Source of the DNA: Rhizobium sp. CF080
GTDB taxonomy: Bacteria; Pseudomonadota; Alphaproteobacteria; Rhizobiales; Rhizobiaceae
DNA length: 64,000 nt
Assembly (NCBI RefSeq): GCF_000282095.2
Contig: NZ_AKKC02000014.1
Location: forward strand, 62,001 to 126,000
Reading direction: 5' to 3'
Both the position numbers and the translations under genes were made by a program. Positions within the stretch are counted from its first letter, which is position 1. Every line of letters begins with the position of its first letter. The notes below the pieces were generated by a model that worked only from the letters and a program-made list of their open reading frames with translations, was not told where the DNA came from and searched no databases. Below, one piece after another: positions 8,137-17,127 of the stretch.

Positions 8137-9810
8137 ATGCTGATCCAGTTGTCGATCCGCGATATCGTTCTGATCGAGCGGCTGGATCTTGCCTTCGAGA
8201 CCGGTCTTTCGGTGCTGACCGGCGAAACCGGCGCCGGCAAATCGATTCTCCTCGACAGTCTTTCGCTGGCGCTCGGTGGCCGCGGTGACGGCGGCCTGGT
8301 GCGCCATGGGGAGGACAAGGGCCAGGTGACGGCGGTCTTCGACGTCTCCGGCAGCCACGGCGCCCGAAAACTCCTGCGCGATAACGGCATTGACGACGAC
8401 GGCGACCTGATCTTCCGCCGCATCCAGTCGGCCGACGGGCGCACCCGCGCTTCTATCAATGACCAGCCGGTCAGTGTGCAGCTGATGCGTCAGGCCGGTC
8501 AGCTTCTGGTCGAAATCCACGGACAGCACGACGACCGGGCGCTGATCGATACCGACGCGCACCGCGCGCTGCTCGACGCCTTTACCGGCCTCGGCGACGA
8601 GGTGCAGCAGCTGTCCACCCTCTACCGCTCCTGGCGGGACGCCGAGCGCGCCTTCAAGACGCATCGTGCCAAGGTGGAGGCCGCGGCCCGCGAGGCCGAT
8701 TATATCCGCGCCTCGGTCGAGGAGCTGGAGGCGCTCTCGCCGCGCGACGGCGAGGAGGACGAACTCGCCGAACAGCGCTCGCGGATGCAGAAATCCGAGC
8801 GCATCGCCGGCGACATTTCCGACGCCTCCGAATTCCTCAACGGCAATGCATCGCCCGTGCCGCTGATCGCCTCGCTGGTGCGGCGGCTGGAGCGCAAGAG
8901 CCATGAAGCGCCGGGCCTGCTCGAAGAGACGGTCGAGCTTCTCGACCAGGCGCTCAACTATCTCTCCAATGCCCAGATGGAAGTCGAGGCGGCGCTGCGG
9001 CGGACCGAGTTCGACCCGCGCGAGCTGGAGCGGGTCGAGGAGCGGCTGTTTGCCCTGAGGGCCGCCGGCCGCAAATATTCGATCCCGGTCGCCGACCTGC
9101 CGGCGCTCGCCGAAAAGATGATCGCCGACCTGGCCGATCTCGATGCTGGCGAGGAGAGGCTTGGCGAGCTGGAAAAACTGACTGCTGCCGCCAAGACCGC
9201 CTACGATCAGGCCGCCGTCACCCTCTCCCAAAAACGTCGGCATGGCGCCGAATCGCTGGCCGGGGCTGTCATGGCAGAGTTGCCGGCCCTGAAGCTCGAG
9301 CGCGCCCGTTTCATGGTCGATGTGGCGAGCGATCCGGAAGCCGCCAGCGCCGAGGGCATCGATACCGTCGAGTTCCACGTCCAGACCAATCCCGGCACGC
9401 GTCCCGGCCCGATCATGAAGGTCGCTTCGGGCGGCGAGCTGTCGCGTTTCCTCTTGGCGCTCAAGGTGGCGCTTGCTGATCGCGGCTCGGCCCCGACGCT
9501 GGTCTTCGACGAAATCGACACCGGTGTCGGCGGTGCGGTGGCGGATGCGATCGGCCAGCGGTTGAAACGTCTGTCTGACAAGGTGCAGGTGCTCTCGGTT
9601 ACCCACGCGCCTCAGGTGGCCGCGCGGGCCGCCACGCATCTGCTGATCTCCAAGGGGCCGGCCGGCCAGGGCACCGACAAGATCGCCACCCGCGTCGCCA
9701 CCATGGAACCCGAGCATCGCACCGAAGAGATCGCCCGCATGCTCGCCGGGGCTTCTGTCACCGACGAGGCGAGGGCGGCTGCGAAAAGGTTGCTGGCGGG
9801 TGGCGGGTAG
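8137..9810 (+). CDS. recN: DNA repair protein RecN
   Basis: An SMC-like ATPase acting early in double-strand-break repair. It is 557 residues. Walker A GETGAGKSILLDSLSLALGG lies at about residue 30. The middle is coiled-coil (EEDELAEQRSRMQKSERIAG and the Arg/Glu-rich stretch to about 350). The C-terminal half has the ABC signature SGGELSRFLLALK (about 430) and Walker B TLVFDEIDTGVGG (about 455), then VLSVTHAPQVAA. It starts 10 bases after bamD. Confidence 0.97.
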   Translation: MLIQLSIRDIVLIERLDLAFETGLSVLTGETGAGKSILLDSLSLALGGRGDGGLVRHGEDKGQVTAVFDVSGSHGARKLLRDNGIDDDGDLIFRRIQSADGRTRASINDQPVSVQLMRQAGQLLVEIHGQHDDRALIDTDAHRALLDAFTGLGDEVQQLSTLYRSWRDAERAFKTHRAKVEAAAREADYIRASVEELEALSPRDGEEDELAEQRSRMQKSERIAGDISDASEFLNGNASPVPLIASLVRRLERKSHEAPGLLEETVELLDQALNYLSNAQMEVEAALRRTEFDPRELERVEERLFALRAAGRKYSIPVADLPALAEKMIADLADLDAGEERLGELEKLTAAAKTAYDQAAVTLSQKRRHGAESLAGAVMAELPALKLERARFMVDVASDPEAASAEGIDTVEFHVQTNPGTRPGPIMKVASGGELSRFLLALKVALADRGSAPTLVFDEIDTGVGGAVADAIGQRLKRLSDKVQVLSVTHAPQVAARAATHLLISKGPAGQGTDKIATRVATMEPEHRTEEIARMLAGASVTDEARAAAKRLLAGGG

Positions 9811-9899
9811 CCTCGTCCTCCGAGACCCTCCATCCGCTCTTCCCATCGGTAAATTTTGCTCTACAAAACGATTCCTCGCTATCCGAGGAGTAGACCCGC

Positions 9900-12056
9900 A
9901 TGCCCGCCGAACAGACGCCTGTCGAAAACCTGACCGAAGAACAGGCCGCCGCCGAGCTCGCCTATCTGGCAGCCGAGATCGCCCGCAATGACGAGCTCTA
10001 CCACGGCCATGACGCGCCGCAGATTTCGGACGCGGATTACGACGCGCTGAAGCGGCGCAACGATGCGATCGAGAAGCGGTTCCCGCAGCTGATCCGCGCC
10101 GATAGCCCTTCCATCCGGGTCGGCGCCGCGCCTCTGCCGACCTTCGCCTCGATCACCCATTCGCGGCCGATGCTGTCGCTCGACAACACGTTTTCCGACG
10201 ATGACGTGCGGGATTTCGTGTCCTCTGTCTACCGGTTCCTCGGCCAGCTTCCGGACGGCTCGATCGCGTTTACCGCCGAGCCGAAGATCGACGGGCTTTC
10301 CATGTCGATTCGTTACGAGAACGGCCGGCTGGTCAATGCCGCCACCCGCGGCGACGGCACGACTGGCGAGAACGTCACCGAGAATATCAAGACGATCAAG
10401 GAGATCCCGAACCGCCTGCCCGCAGGCGTGCCCGATGTCGTCGAGGTGCGCGGCGAGGTCTATATGCGCAAGAGCGATTTCCTGGCCCTCAACGAGCAGA
10501 TGGCGGCGGAAGGCAAGCAGACCTATGTGAACCCGCGCAACACCGCCGCCGGGTCGCTGCGCCAGCTCGACGCCAAGGTGACCGCCAGTCGCAACCTCAA
10601 ATTTTTCGCCTATGCCTGGGGAGAAATGTCGGACATGCCGGCCGACACACAGATGGGCATGGTCGAAAAATTCAGGGAATGGGGCTTTCCGGTCAACCCG
10701 CTGATGAAACGCCTGCACGCGGTCGAGGACATCATCGCCCATTACAAGGATATCGGCCTCAAGCGCCCGGATCTCGACTACGAGATCGACGGTGTCGTCT
10801 ACAAGGTCGACCGGCTCGACCTGCAGGCCCGGCTCGGTTTTCGCTCGCGTTCGCCTCGCTGGGCGACGGCCCATAAATTCCCGGCCGAGCAGGCTTTCAC
10901 CCATGTGGAGAGGATCGACATCCAGGTCGGCCGCACCGGAGCGTTGACGCCGGTGGCGCGGCTGACACCTGTCACCGTCGGCGGCGTGGTCGTTACCAAT
11001 GCGACGCTGCACAACGAGGATTATATCAAGGGCTTGGGCAATTCCGGCGAGCCGATCCGCGAGCCGGATCACGATATCCGAGTCGGCGACACCGTCATCG
11101 TGCAGCGGGCAGGGGATGTCATCCCGCAGGTGCTCGACGTGGTGATGGAGAAGCGTCCTTCGGAAGCGGTGCCTTACGAATTCCCGAAGAAATGCCCGGT
11201 CTGCGGCAGCCATGCGGTGCGGGAGCGCAACGAAAAGACCGGCAAGCTCGATTCGGTCACCCGCTGTACCGGCGGTTTCGTCTGCCGGGCGCAGGCGACC
11301 GAGCACCTGAAGCATTTCGTTTCCCGCAATGCTTTCGATATCGAAGGCCTCGGTTCCAAGCAGATCGACTTCTTCTTCGAGGCGGAAGACGAGGCGCTAA
11401 GGATCCGCACCGCGCCGGACATTTTCACGCTGAAGAGGCGGCAGGAGGCGTCGACGCTTACCAAGCTCGAAAATATCGAGGGCTTCGGCAAGGTCAGTGT
11501 CAAGAAACTGTTCGACGCGATCGACGAGCGGCGCAAGATCGCCCTCCATCGCTTCATCTACGCGCTCGGCATCCGCCATGTGGGCGAGACCACCGCCAAG
11601 CTCCTGGCGCGCGCCTACGGCACCTATGAGGCCTTTGCCAAGGCCATGGACGACGCGGCCGAGCTTTCCGGCGACGCGTGGGACGATCTCAACAATATCG
11701 AGGGGATCGGCGAGGTCATGGCGCGCGCCATCGTCGAGTTCTTCAAGGAGCCGCGCAATGTCGAGGTGATCACCCGGCTTCGCGAAGAGGTGACGCCGCA
11801 GGAGGCCGAACAGCCGGTCGCATCGAACAGCCCGGTCGCCGGCAAGACCGTCGTCTTTACCGGCTCGCTCGAAAAGTTCACCCGCGACGAGGCCAAGGTG
11901 CGGGCGGAAAGCCTTGGCGCCAAGGTGGCCGGGTCGGTCTCCAAGAAGACCGACTATGTCGTCGCCGGCCCGGGCGCCGGCTCCAAGCTCGACAAGGCGA
12001 GGGAACTCGGCGTCCAGGTGATGGACGAGGATGAATGGCTCGCCTTTATCGCGTGA
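9900..12056 (+). CDS. ligA: NAD-dependent DNA ligase
   Basis: Seals nicks in replication and repair, using NAD. It is 718 residues in the standard order: Ia domain (YHGHDAPQISDADYDAL), adenylation domain with the lysine nucleophile in FTAEPKIDGLSMS (about 125-137), OB fold (IQVGRTGALTPVARLTPV), Cys4 zinc finger (CPVCGSHAV ... TRCTGGFVC), helix-hairpin-helix region (NIEGFGKVSVKKLF; NNIEGIGEVMARAI) and a C-terminal BRCT domain (GKTVVFTGSLEKFTRDEA). ATG 9900 follows a GAGGAG site. It is separated from recN by 89 bases and convergent with the next gene. Confidence 0.98.
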   Translation: MPAEQTPVENLTEEQAAAELAYLAAEIARNDELYHGHDAPQISDADYDALKRRNDAIEKRFPQLIRADSPSIRVGAAPLPTFASITHSRPMLSLDNTFSDDDVRDFVSSVYRFLGQLPDGSIAFTAEPKIDGLSMSIRYENGRLVNAATRGDGTTGENVTENIKTIKEIPNRLPAGVPDVVEVRGEVYMRKSDFLALNEQMAAEGKQTYVNPRNTAAGSLRQLDAKVTASRNLKFFAYAWGEMSDMPADTQMGMVEKFREWGFPVNPLMKRLHAVEDIIAHYKDIGLKRPDLDYEIDGVVYKVDRLDLQARLGFRSRSPRWATAHKFPAEQAFTHVERIDIQVGRTGALTPVARLTPVTVGGVVVTNATLHNEDYIKGLGNSGEPIREPDHDIRVGDTVIVQRAGDVIPQVLDVVMEKRPSEAVPYEFPKKCPVCGSHAVRERNEKTGKLDSVTRCTGGFVCRAQATEHLKHFVSRNAFDIEGLGSKQIDFFFEAEDEALRIRTAPDIFTLKRRQEASTLTKLENIEGFGKVSVKKLFDAIDERRKIALHRFIYALGIRHVGETTAKLLARAYGTYEAFAKAMDDAAELSGDAWDDLNNIEGIGEVMARAIVEFFKEPRNVEVITRLREEVTPQEAEQPVASNSPVAGKTVVFTGSLEKFTRDEAKVRAESLGAKVAGSVSKKTDYVVAGPGAGSKLDKARELGVQVMDEDEWLAFIA

Positions 12057-12062
12057 GGCCGC

Positions 12063-12602
12063 TCACGGCTTGAGGCGCGCCATCGCATAGGCGTCGACAT
12101 ATTCGCCGTCGCGGAAGGCGAATCGCTTGAAATGGCCTTCCTTCACGAAGCCGTTCCGCTCGTAGAGGCGGATCGCCGTTTCGTTGTCGGTATAGACGGT
12201 CAACTCGATGCGCTTCAGGTCCAGCCACCGGTCGGCGATGGCGAGGATTTCCCCGATCAGGGCGCGGCCGATCCCGCGACCCGTATAGGCGTCGTGGACC
12301 CCCATGCCGATGCTTCCCGCGTGGACGCGGCGATTGGCGTAATGCGTCATCCCGACATCGCCGACGATCCGGTCTTTCAGGATGGCGACCAGCGAGATGA
12401 AGTTGGCGGACTGGTTTTCGATGCCCTTGCGGATTTCCTCAGGGCTGTGGTGGGGCGTGCGCAGGGTGCCGTAGCGATAGCCCGGCAGGTTGTGCAAAGC
12501 CGTGATGGCCGGCGCGTCCGCCGGCGTGCGTGCGCGGATCGACAGGCCTTCGGGCCATCGACCGTCGGGGTCTAAAGGCGGCGGGATATCGAACTCTGTC
12601 AT
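12063..12602 (-). CDS. GNAT family N-acetyltransferase
   Basis: 179 residues. Residues 20-175 form a GNAT fold: motif A is seen as VHDAYTGRGIGRALIGEIL (the Q/RxxGxG/A acetyl-CoA loop), and motif B as ETAIRLYERNGFVKEGHFKRFAF. It resembles small-molecule or antibiotic-type acetyltransferases annotated in rhizobia (for example L-amino acid N-acyltransferase); the substrate cannot be told. ATG at 12602 is preceded by AAGGAG. The longer open frame upstream is not supported. The last 6 bases before ligA leave no room for a terminator, so the genes are tightly convergent. Confidence 0.85.
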   Translation of the reverse strand: MTEFDIPPPLDPDGRWPEGLSIRARTPADAPAITALHNLPGYRYGTLRTPHHSPEEIRKGIENQSANFISLVAILKDRIVGDVGMTHYANRRVHAGSIGMGVHDAYTGRGIGRALIGEILAIADRWLDLKRIELTVYTDNETAIRLYERNGFVKEGHFKRFAFRDGEYVDAYAMARLKP

Positions 12603-12646
12603 GCTTGCTCTCCTTGGTTTTTCGCCGAGGCAGAGCGGGAGAACCG

Positions 12647-12671
12647 AACCCTGCCATGTTTCGGCAGGGTT
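12647..12671. repeat. Perfect 9-bp inverted repeat upstream of the GNAT gene
   Basis: AACCCTGCC / GGCAGGGTT with a 7-base loop, 45 bases upstream of the GNAT start and inside the 243-base region shared with the divergent higBA promoter. It could be an operator or a leader hairpin; no T-tract on either strand. Confidence 0.45.
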
Positions 12672-12819
12672 GGTGGACGGATGACCGGTTAACGCGCCAA
12701 AACCGCCACGCACCCTGCGGGGTGAATGGTCACGGTAAGATGCATGTGGGCGGCGAAACGGGTCATGGCGCGGATAAGGCCAGACGAGCGGCCGGCAGTC
12801 AAGAGAGGCACTTGATCTG

Positions 12820-12834
12820 TTCCCGTATTGGGAA
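12820..12834 (+). promoter_or_regulatory. Palindromic operator of the higBA pair
   Basis: TTCCC-GTATT-GGGAA, a 5-bp-arm palindrome that ends 11 bases before the toxin start. Antitoxins of the HigA/Xre type usually autorepress through short GGGA-type palindromes at this position. Assignment is inference from position and symmetry. Confidence 0.55.
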
Positions 12835-12845
12835 TAAATTATGTC

Positions 12846-13142
12846 ATGCAGGTGATTGCGAAATCGACCTTGAGATCGTTTTGGGAGCGCCACCCGCAAG
12901 CAAAAGGGCCGCTCGGTTTCTGGCATGCCGCGGTCAGCAGGGCGGAATGGAATGGTCCGGCGGATGTGAAGCGGATGTTTGGCGCGAAAGTTGATTTTAT
13001 CGCCGACAATCGTCTCATATTCGATATCGCCGGCAACAAATGCCGCCTGATCGTTCACGTCGCTTACGAATACCGGCGGGTGCTGATCAAGTTCGTGGGG
13101 ACGCATTCCGAATATGACCGGATCGACCCGGAGACGATATGA
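12846..13142 (+). CDS. higB: HigB-family mRNA interferase toxin
   Basis: 98 residues; matches the HigB_toxin type (RelE-like ribosome-dependent endoribonuclease): MQVIAKSTLRSFWERHP at the N-terminus, FWHAAVSRAEW, FDIAGNKCRLIVHVAYEYRRVLIKFVGTHSEYD at the C-terminus. The Y...R..IKFVGTH..YD end is the family hallmark. I start at ATG 12846; a TTG 18 bases upstream is in frame but lies within the operator side. It overlaps the antitoxin gene by 4 bases, toxin first, which is the usual higBA order. Confidence 0.9.
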   Translation: MQVIAKSTLRSFWERHPQAKGPLGFWHAAVSRAEWNGPADVKRMFGAKVDFIADNRLIFDIAGNKCRLIVHVAYEYRRVLIKFVGTHSEYDRIDPETI

Positions 13143-13522
13143 TGGATAATATCAGACCAATCCGGAATGGAGACGATTTGAAATGGGCAATCGAAGAGAT
13201 CGCCCCCTATTTCGACCAGCCTCCGGCAAAGGGAAGTGCCGATGCCGATCGATTCGATGTGCTCTCCGATCTTATCGAAGCCTATGAAAACCGGGACTTT
13301 CCAAAGGAGGAGCAGGAGCCGATCGAATTTCTGCAAGGCTTTATGGAGATGACCGGTCGGACCCAGAGCGACCTTGCGAATCTTCTGGGTTCACGCTCCC
13401 GTGCGTCGGAAATCCTCAATCGAAAGCGTGCCCTGACGGTCGAAATGATCTTCAAGCTTCAGCAGGACTGGGGCGTGCCGGCCGATTGTCTGGTGAAGCC
13501 CTATTCCCTTGCCGTGGCGTGA
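13139..13522 (+). CDS. higA: HigA-family antitoxin (helix-turn-helix)
   Basis: 127 residues. The N-terminal half is acidic (DDLKWAIEEIAPYFDQPPAKGSADADRFDVLSDLIEAYE in outline). The C-terminal half is an Xre-type helix-turn-helix: EMTGRTQSDLANLLGSRSRASEILNRKRALT. It should bind and neutralise HigB and repress the operator at 12,820-12,834. The sequence ATGATG at 13,139-13,144 gives two possible starts one codon apart; both overlap the toxin stop. Confidence 0.9.
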   Translation: MMDNIRPIRNGDDLKWAIEEIAPYFDQPPAKGSADADRFDVLSDLIEAYENRDFPKEEQEPIEFLQGFMEMTGRTQSDLANLLGSRSRASEILNRKRALTVEMIFKLQQDWGVPADCLVKPYSLAVA

Positions 13523-13591
13523 GGGCAACGACTGTTTTGCCGAATCGGGGCGCTCGCTGTAGAGAAGACCGAGTTTCTGCAGGATTGCTCC

Positions 13592-14182
13592 GTGAAAACC
13601 ATCGCCATCGACTTCGAAACCGCCAACGAGCAGCGCGGCAGCGCCTGTTCCGTCGGGCTTGCCTGGCTGGAGGGCGATGAGGTCGTGCGGGTGGAGGAGC
13701 GGATGATCCGCCCGAGGGACATGCGGTTTTCGTCCTTCAATATCGCGATCCACGGCATTCGGCCGGAGCATGTCGAGGATGCGGGAGAATTCCCCGAGGT
13801 GATGGACGAGTTCATCGACGATTTTCGGGGCGCGACGATGATCGCTCATAACGCGGCCTTCGATTTCAGCGTCTGGCGCGCCTGCCTCGATGCCTATCGG
13901 CAGAGCTATCCGGAGCTCTCCTATCTCTGCAGCGTAAAGATGTCGCAGAAGGTCTGGCCACATCTCGGCTCGCACAAGCTCAACGTGCTTGCCCAGCATC
14001 TCGGCCTCAGGTTTGCCCATCATAATGCGGCAGAGGACGCGGCCGTTTGCGCGCGGGCGACGATCGCGATCGCCAAATCCCTTGCCGTGCCGCATGTCCG
14101 CGATATTCCGGAGGCGATCGGCATGAAGGTCGGGCGGTTGTTTTCCGGCGGTTACGCGCCCTGCACGTGCCGGCTGAAATAG
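13592..14182 (+). CDS. DEDDh 3'-5' exonuclease (DnaQ-like)
   Basis: 196 residues. Exo I is AIDFETANEQRGSAC (Asp and Glu at residues 6 and 8), exo II is MIAHNAAFDFSVW, and exo III is HHNAAEDAAVCA with the catalytic His and Asp. The family is the stand-alone epsilon-like exonuclease common in bacteria (3'-5' exonuclease PF00929); the in vivo substrate is unknown. GTG 13,592 follows GCAGGA. The last ten residues contain a CxC pair (YAPCTCRLK) that is not part of the nuclease core. Confidence 0.88.
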   Translation: MKTIAIDFETANEQRGSACSVGLAWLEGDEVVRVEERMIRPRDMRFSSFNIAIHGIRPEHVEDAGEFPEVMDEFIDDFRGATMIAHNAAFDFSVWRACLDAYRQSYPELSYLCSVKMSQKVWPHLGSHKLNVLAQHLGLRFAHHNAAEDAAVCARATIAIAKSLAVPHVRDIPEAIGMKVGRLFSGGYAPCTCRLK

Positions 14183-14258
14183 GACTTTGCCGGGCCTGCT
14201 TGTTTCCGCTCCGGCAATCCTTATCTCAGATCACGGATCGTTTACCGGAGCCGTGCCC

Positions 14259-14768
14259 ATGAGACACCCCATGAACCGCCTTGCCTGCCTCGCATCTGCC
14301 GCTGCGATTTCGCTCGGTGCGCTTGCCGTGCCCGCCTCCGCCGAAGTGGTCGGCGAGGTTGGCGTCGACTGGATCGGCAACGACATCATCGTCGAGGCGG
14401 TCGCCGATCCGCAGGTGAAGGGCGTCACCTGCCACGTCACCTATTTCGAGCGCGGCATCATCGACCGGCTGAAGAACGGCAACTGGTTCGAGGACCCGTC
14501 CAACAATTCGATCGCCTGCCGCCAGACCGGCCCGATCGAGATCGGCAATATCGATCTCTCCAAGGATGGCGACGAGGTGTTTCGCGAGGGCATGTCGCTG
14601 ATCTGGAAGTCGCTGGTCGTCAACCGCATCTACGACAAGGCCAACGATACGCTGATCTATCTCGTCCACACGCGCGAACTCACCGACGGTTCCGCCAAGA
14701 TGGCGATCTCGACCATCCCGCTCTATAACCAGAACGTCACCTGGAAGAATGGCAAGCCCCAACCGTAA
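14259..14768 (+). CDS. creA: CreA family secreted protein
   Basis: 169 residues. A Sec signal peptide (basic start, LACLASAAAISLGALAVPASA, cleavage about residue 31) is followed by the CreA domain: VGEVGVDWIGNDIIVEAVADP, GVTCHVTYFERGIID, SIACRQTGPI, KSLVVNRIYD, TLIYLVHTREL. There are two conserved cysteines after the signal. The function of CreA is not established; it is periplasmic. ATG 14,259 has GGAG upstream; a longer in-frame start at 14,187 would put non-signal sequence first. Confidence 0.9.
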   Translation: MRHPMNRLACLASAAAISLGALAVPASAEVVGEVGVDWIGNDIIVEAVADPQVKGVTCHVTYFERGIIDRLKNGNWFEDPSNNSIACRQTGPIEIGNIDLSKDGDEVFREGMSLIWKSLVVNRIYDKANDTLIYLVHTRELTDGSAKMAISTIPLYNQNVTWKNGKPQP

Positions 14769-14775
14769 TCGGGGC

Positions 14776-16434
14776 TCAGGCAAGGGCGGCCGCGGCCGCC
14801 CGGCCGGCATTGCGGCCTGAAAACAGGCATCCACCGAGAAACGTGCCTTCGAGCGCGCGATAGCCGTGCATGCCGCCGCCGCCGAATCCGGCTGCCTCGC
14901 CGACGGCATAGAGTCCCGGAATGGCCTGCTGATCCTCTGCGAGCACGCGCGCTAAAAGATCGGTCTCGATCCCGCCAAGCGTCTTGCGCGTCAGGATATT
15001 CAGTCTCACCGCGATCAGCGGTCCATGCGCCGGATCGAGAATGCGATGCGGTTTTGCGGTGCGCACCAGTTTTTCGCCGAGCGAGCGGCGTGCATTGTGG
15101 ATGCCCATGATCTGCGCGTCCTTGGCAAAGGGATTGGCCACCTGTCCGTCGCGGGCGACGATCTCCCGCTCGATATCGGCAAGGTCCAGGAGATTGCTGC
15201 CGGTGAGCCGGTTCATGCCGGCGACCAACTCGGCAAGACTATCGGCGATCACAAAATCCTCGCCATGTTCCTTAAAATCCTCGACCGGTCCCGTCGCCTT
15301 TTTTCCGATCGCCCGTTTCGCTGTCAGCTTCCAGTCCCGGCCGGTGAGGTCCGGGTTCTGTTCAGAGCCGGATAGCGCGAATTCCTTGCGGATGATGCTC
15401 TGGTTCAGCACGAACCAGCTGTAGTCGTAGCCGGTCGCCATGATGTGCTGCAGCGTGCCGAGCGTATCGTAGCCGGGATAGAAGGGGGCGGGCAGGCGCC
15501 TGCCCGTCGCGTCGAACCAGAGCGAGGAAGGACCGGGCAATATGCGGATGCCGTGGTTCTCCCAAACCGGGTTCCAGTTCCTCAGGCCTTCGGTATAGTG
15601 CCACATCCGGTCGCGGTTGATCACCTGTCCGCCGGCCGCCCGCGTAATGCCGATCATTCGTCCGTCCACGTGTTTTGGCACGCCCGAGACCATGAACGCA
15701 GGCGGTCGCCCGAGCCGCTCCGGCCACATCTGGCGCACGAGGTCCTGATTGCCACCGATGCCGCCCGAGGCGACGATGACGATCGGTGCGTTGAGCTCGA
15801 AGTCACCGGCCGGTGTCCTCGATGTATCTTCGCCACGTTCAGCCGTGCTCGCCTTAAGGATTGTGCCTGCAACGCCAGTCACGGCCTTTCCGGTCTTCAC
15901 CAGATTGTCGACGCGGTGCCGCCAGAGGAAGCGGATCTTTCCGCCCTTCTCTGCCTCGCGCGCCCGCCGCTCGAAGGGTTCGACGACGCCGGGGCCGGTG
16001 CCCCAGGTGGTGTGGAACCGCGGCACGGAATTGCCGTGTCCGGTCGCCGAGTCGCCGCCGCGTTCAGCCCAGCCGACGATGGGGAAGATGCGGTGACCCA
16101 TCTGCCGCAGCCAGGAGCGTTTCTCGCCGGCGGCGAAGGCCACGTAGGCCTCGGCCCACAGGCGCGGCCAGTGGTCTTCCTCGCGGTCGAAACCGGCGGT
16201 GCCCAGCCAGTCCTGCCAGGCGAGATCGAGGCAATCGCGGATGCCCATCCGCCGCTGCTCCGGCGAATCGACCAGAAACAGCCCGCCGAGCGACCAGAAG
16301 GCCTGGCCGCCAAGGTTCTGTTCCGGTTCCTGGTCGAGGATGATGACCGAGCGGCCGGCATCTGCAAGTTCCGTCGCGGCCACGAGGCCCGCCAGGCCTG
16401 CGCCCACCACAATGGCGTCAACGCTGTCGCTCAA
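14776..16434 (-). CDS. FAD-binding dehydrogenase (succinate dehydrogenase/fumarate reductase flavoprotein-like)
   Basis: 552 residues. The N-terminus has the Rossmann dinucleotide motif DAIVVGAGLAGLVAATELADAG and a following acidic strand end (IILDQEP). The C-terminus has the FAD-contact motif PGLYAVGEAAGFGGGGMHGYRALEGTFLGG. It resembles the family annotated FAD-binding dehydrogenase or ketosteroid-dehydrogenase-like; the substrate is unknown. I choose TTG at 16,434 (MSDSVDAIVV) because GGAGGA lies 5-8 bases upstream; the longer frame would translate that ribosome site. It converges with creA across 7 bases. Confidence 0.85.
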   Translation of the reverse strand: MSDSVDAIVVGAGLAGLVAATELADAGRSVIILDQEPEQNLGGQAFWSLGGLFLVDSPEQRRMGIRDCLDLAWQDWLGTAGFDREEDHWPRLWAEAYVAFAAGEKRSWLRQMGHRIFPIVGWAERGGDSATGHGNSVPRFHTTWGTGPGVVEPFERRAREAEKGGKIRFLWRHRVDNLVKTGKAVTGVAGTILKASTAERGEDTSRTPAGDFELNAPIVIVASGGIGGNQDLVRQMWPERLGRPPAFMVSGVPKHVDGRMIGITRAAGGQVINRDRMWHYTEGLRNWNPVWENHGIRILPGPSSLWFDATGRRLPAPFYPGYDTLGTLQHIMATGYDYSWFVLNQSIIRKEFALSGSEQNPDLTGRDWKLTAKRAIGKKATGPVEDFKEHGEDFVIADSLAELVAGMNRLTGSNLLDLADIEREIVARDGQVANPFAKDAQIMGIHNARRSLGEKLVRTAKPHRILDPAHGPLIAVRLNILTRKTLGGIETDLLARVLAEDQQAIPGLYAVGEAAGFGGGGMHGYRALEGTFLGGCLFSGRNAGRAAAAALA

Positions 16435-16538
16435 TCGTGCTCCTCCCAAAGCGTGAAAGACACAAGCTGTGCTGCATCCTTCCGACGGATACAGTCATGC
16501 GGTGTGGCCGAGGTCAACAGGATCGCCGGCAAAATGAC

Positions 16539-16570
16539 AAAACCGGGCTCGTTCAAGCGAACCCGGTTTT
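16539..16570 (-). terminator. Hairpin terminator downstream of the 107-aa secreted protein gene
   Basis: AAAACCGGG ... CCCGGTTTT, 13-base arms with a single mismatch and a 6-base loop. It lies 26 bases after the stop of the minus-strand gene at 16,597 and upstream of the FAD-dehydrogenase gene, and can work in either direction. Confidence 0.7.
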
Positions 16571-16596
16571 GAAGCGTTAAGACGGACAGGGGCGAA

Positions 16597-16920
16597 TCAG
16601 CGGACGTAGACGATCCGGCTGCCGTCGGCAGCGGTGTCGATCGCCACGACGTTGTTGAGTTCGACATTATGGTTCAGAAGATCGGCGCGCAGCGCGGGGT
16701 CGGTCTTCACCTCGTTCTGGGCCTGTTGCACCATTGCCGGGCTCGGATGGATGATGCTGTCGGGCACGTCAAGCTGCCTGGCGTTGTTGTCGGCTGCGGG
16801 ATCGGTATAGACGATGGCGACGTCGCCGGCGGGCTTGGCCGTCATGCCCATATCGCGGGCATAGGCGGTTCCCATCGTGGCGGCGGACATCAGGACTGCG
16901 AGAGCAAAAGCCTTGTTCAT
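16597..16920 (-). CDS. Small secreted protein, unknown function
   Basis: 107 residues with a signal peptide (MNKAFALAVLMSAATMGTAYA, cut about residue 21). The mature part is about 85 residues, polar, with DNNARQLDVPDSIIHPSPAMV, VKTDPALRADLLNHNVEL and a C-terminal VVAIDTAADGSRIVYVR. No catalytic motif or cysteine is visible. It looks like a small periplasmic protein seen in rhizobia; I cannot assign a function. The second ATG (16,920) is chosen because AGGAGA sits at the proper distance; the first ATG is too close to it. Confidence 0.75.
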   Translation of the reverse strand: MNKAFALAVLMSAATMGTAYARDMGMTAKPAGDVAIVYTDPAADNNARQLDVPDSIIHPSPAMVQQAQNEVKTDPALRADLLNHNVELNNVVAIDTAADGSRIVYVR

Positions 16921-17061
16921 GGTCATTCTCCTATCTCGGGTAAACCAGCCGATGCGTTCTTGAAGCAGTTCGGTTGGGCGTTTTGCGACGGGAGAACTGC
17001 AAAGCCCATTATCGGGTTCCGCATAAAATTATTACAAATAAGAAATGATTACAATGTGTTA

Positions 17062-17093
17062 ATCTTCCGTCACATTTGCGTGTGACGGAAGAT
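17062..17093 (-). terminator. Terminator of the mcp-cheW operon
   Basis: A perfect 13-bp inverted repeat (ATCTTCCGTCACA / TGTGACGGAAGAT, 6-base loop), 35 bases after the cheW stop on the minus strand. The downstream side is AT-rich rather than a pure T-run. Confidence 0.75.
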
Positions 17094-17127
17094 CAGGACA
17101 TGATTTCGCAACTTTTTGGGCTGCAGT

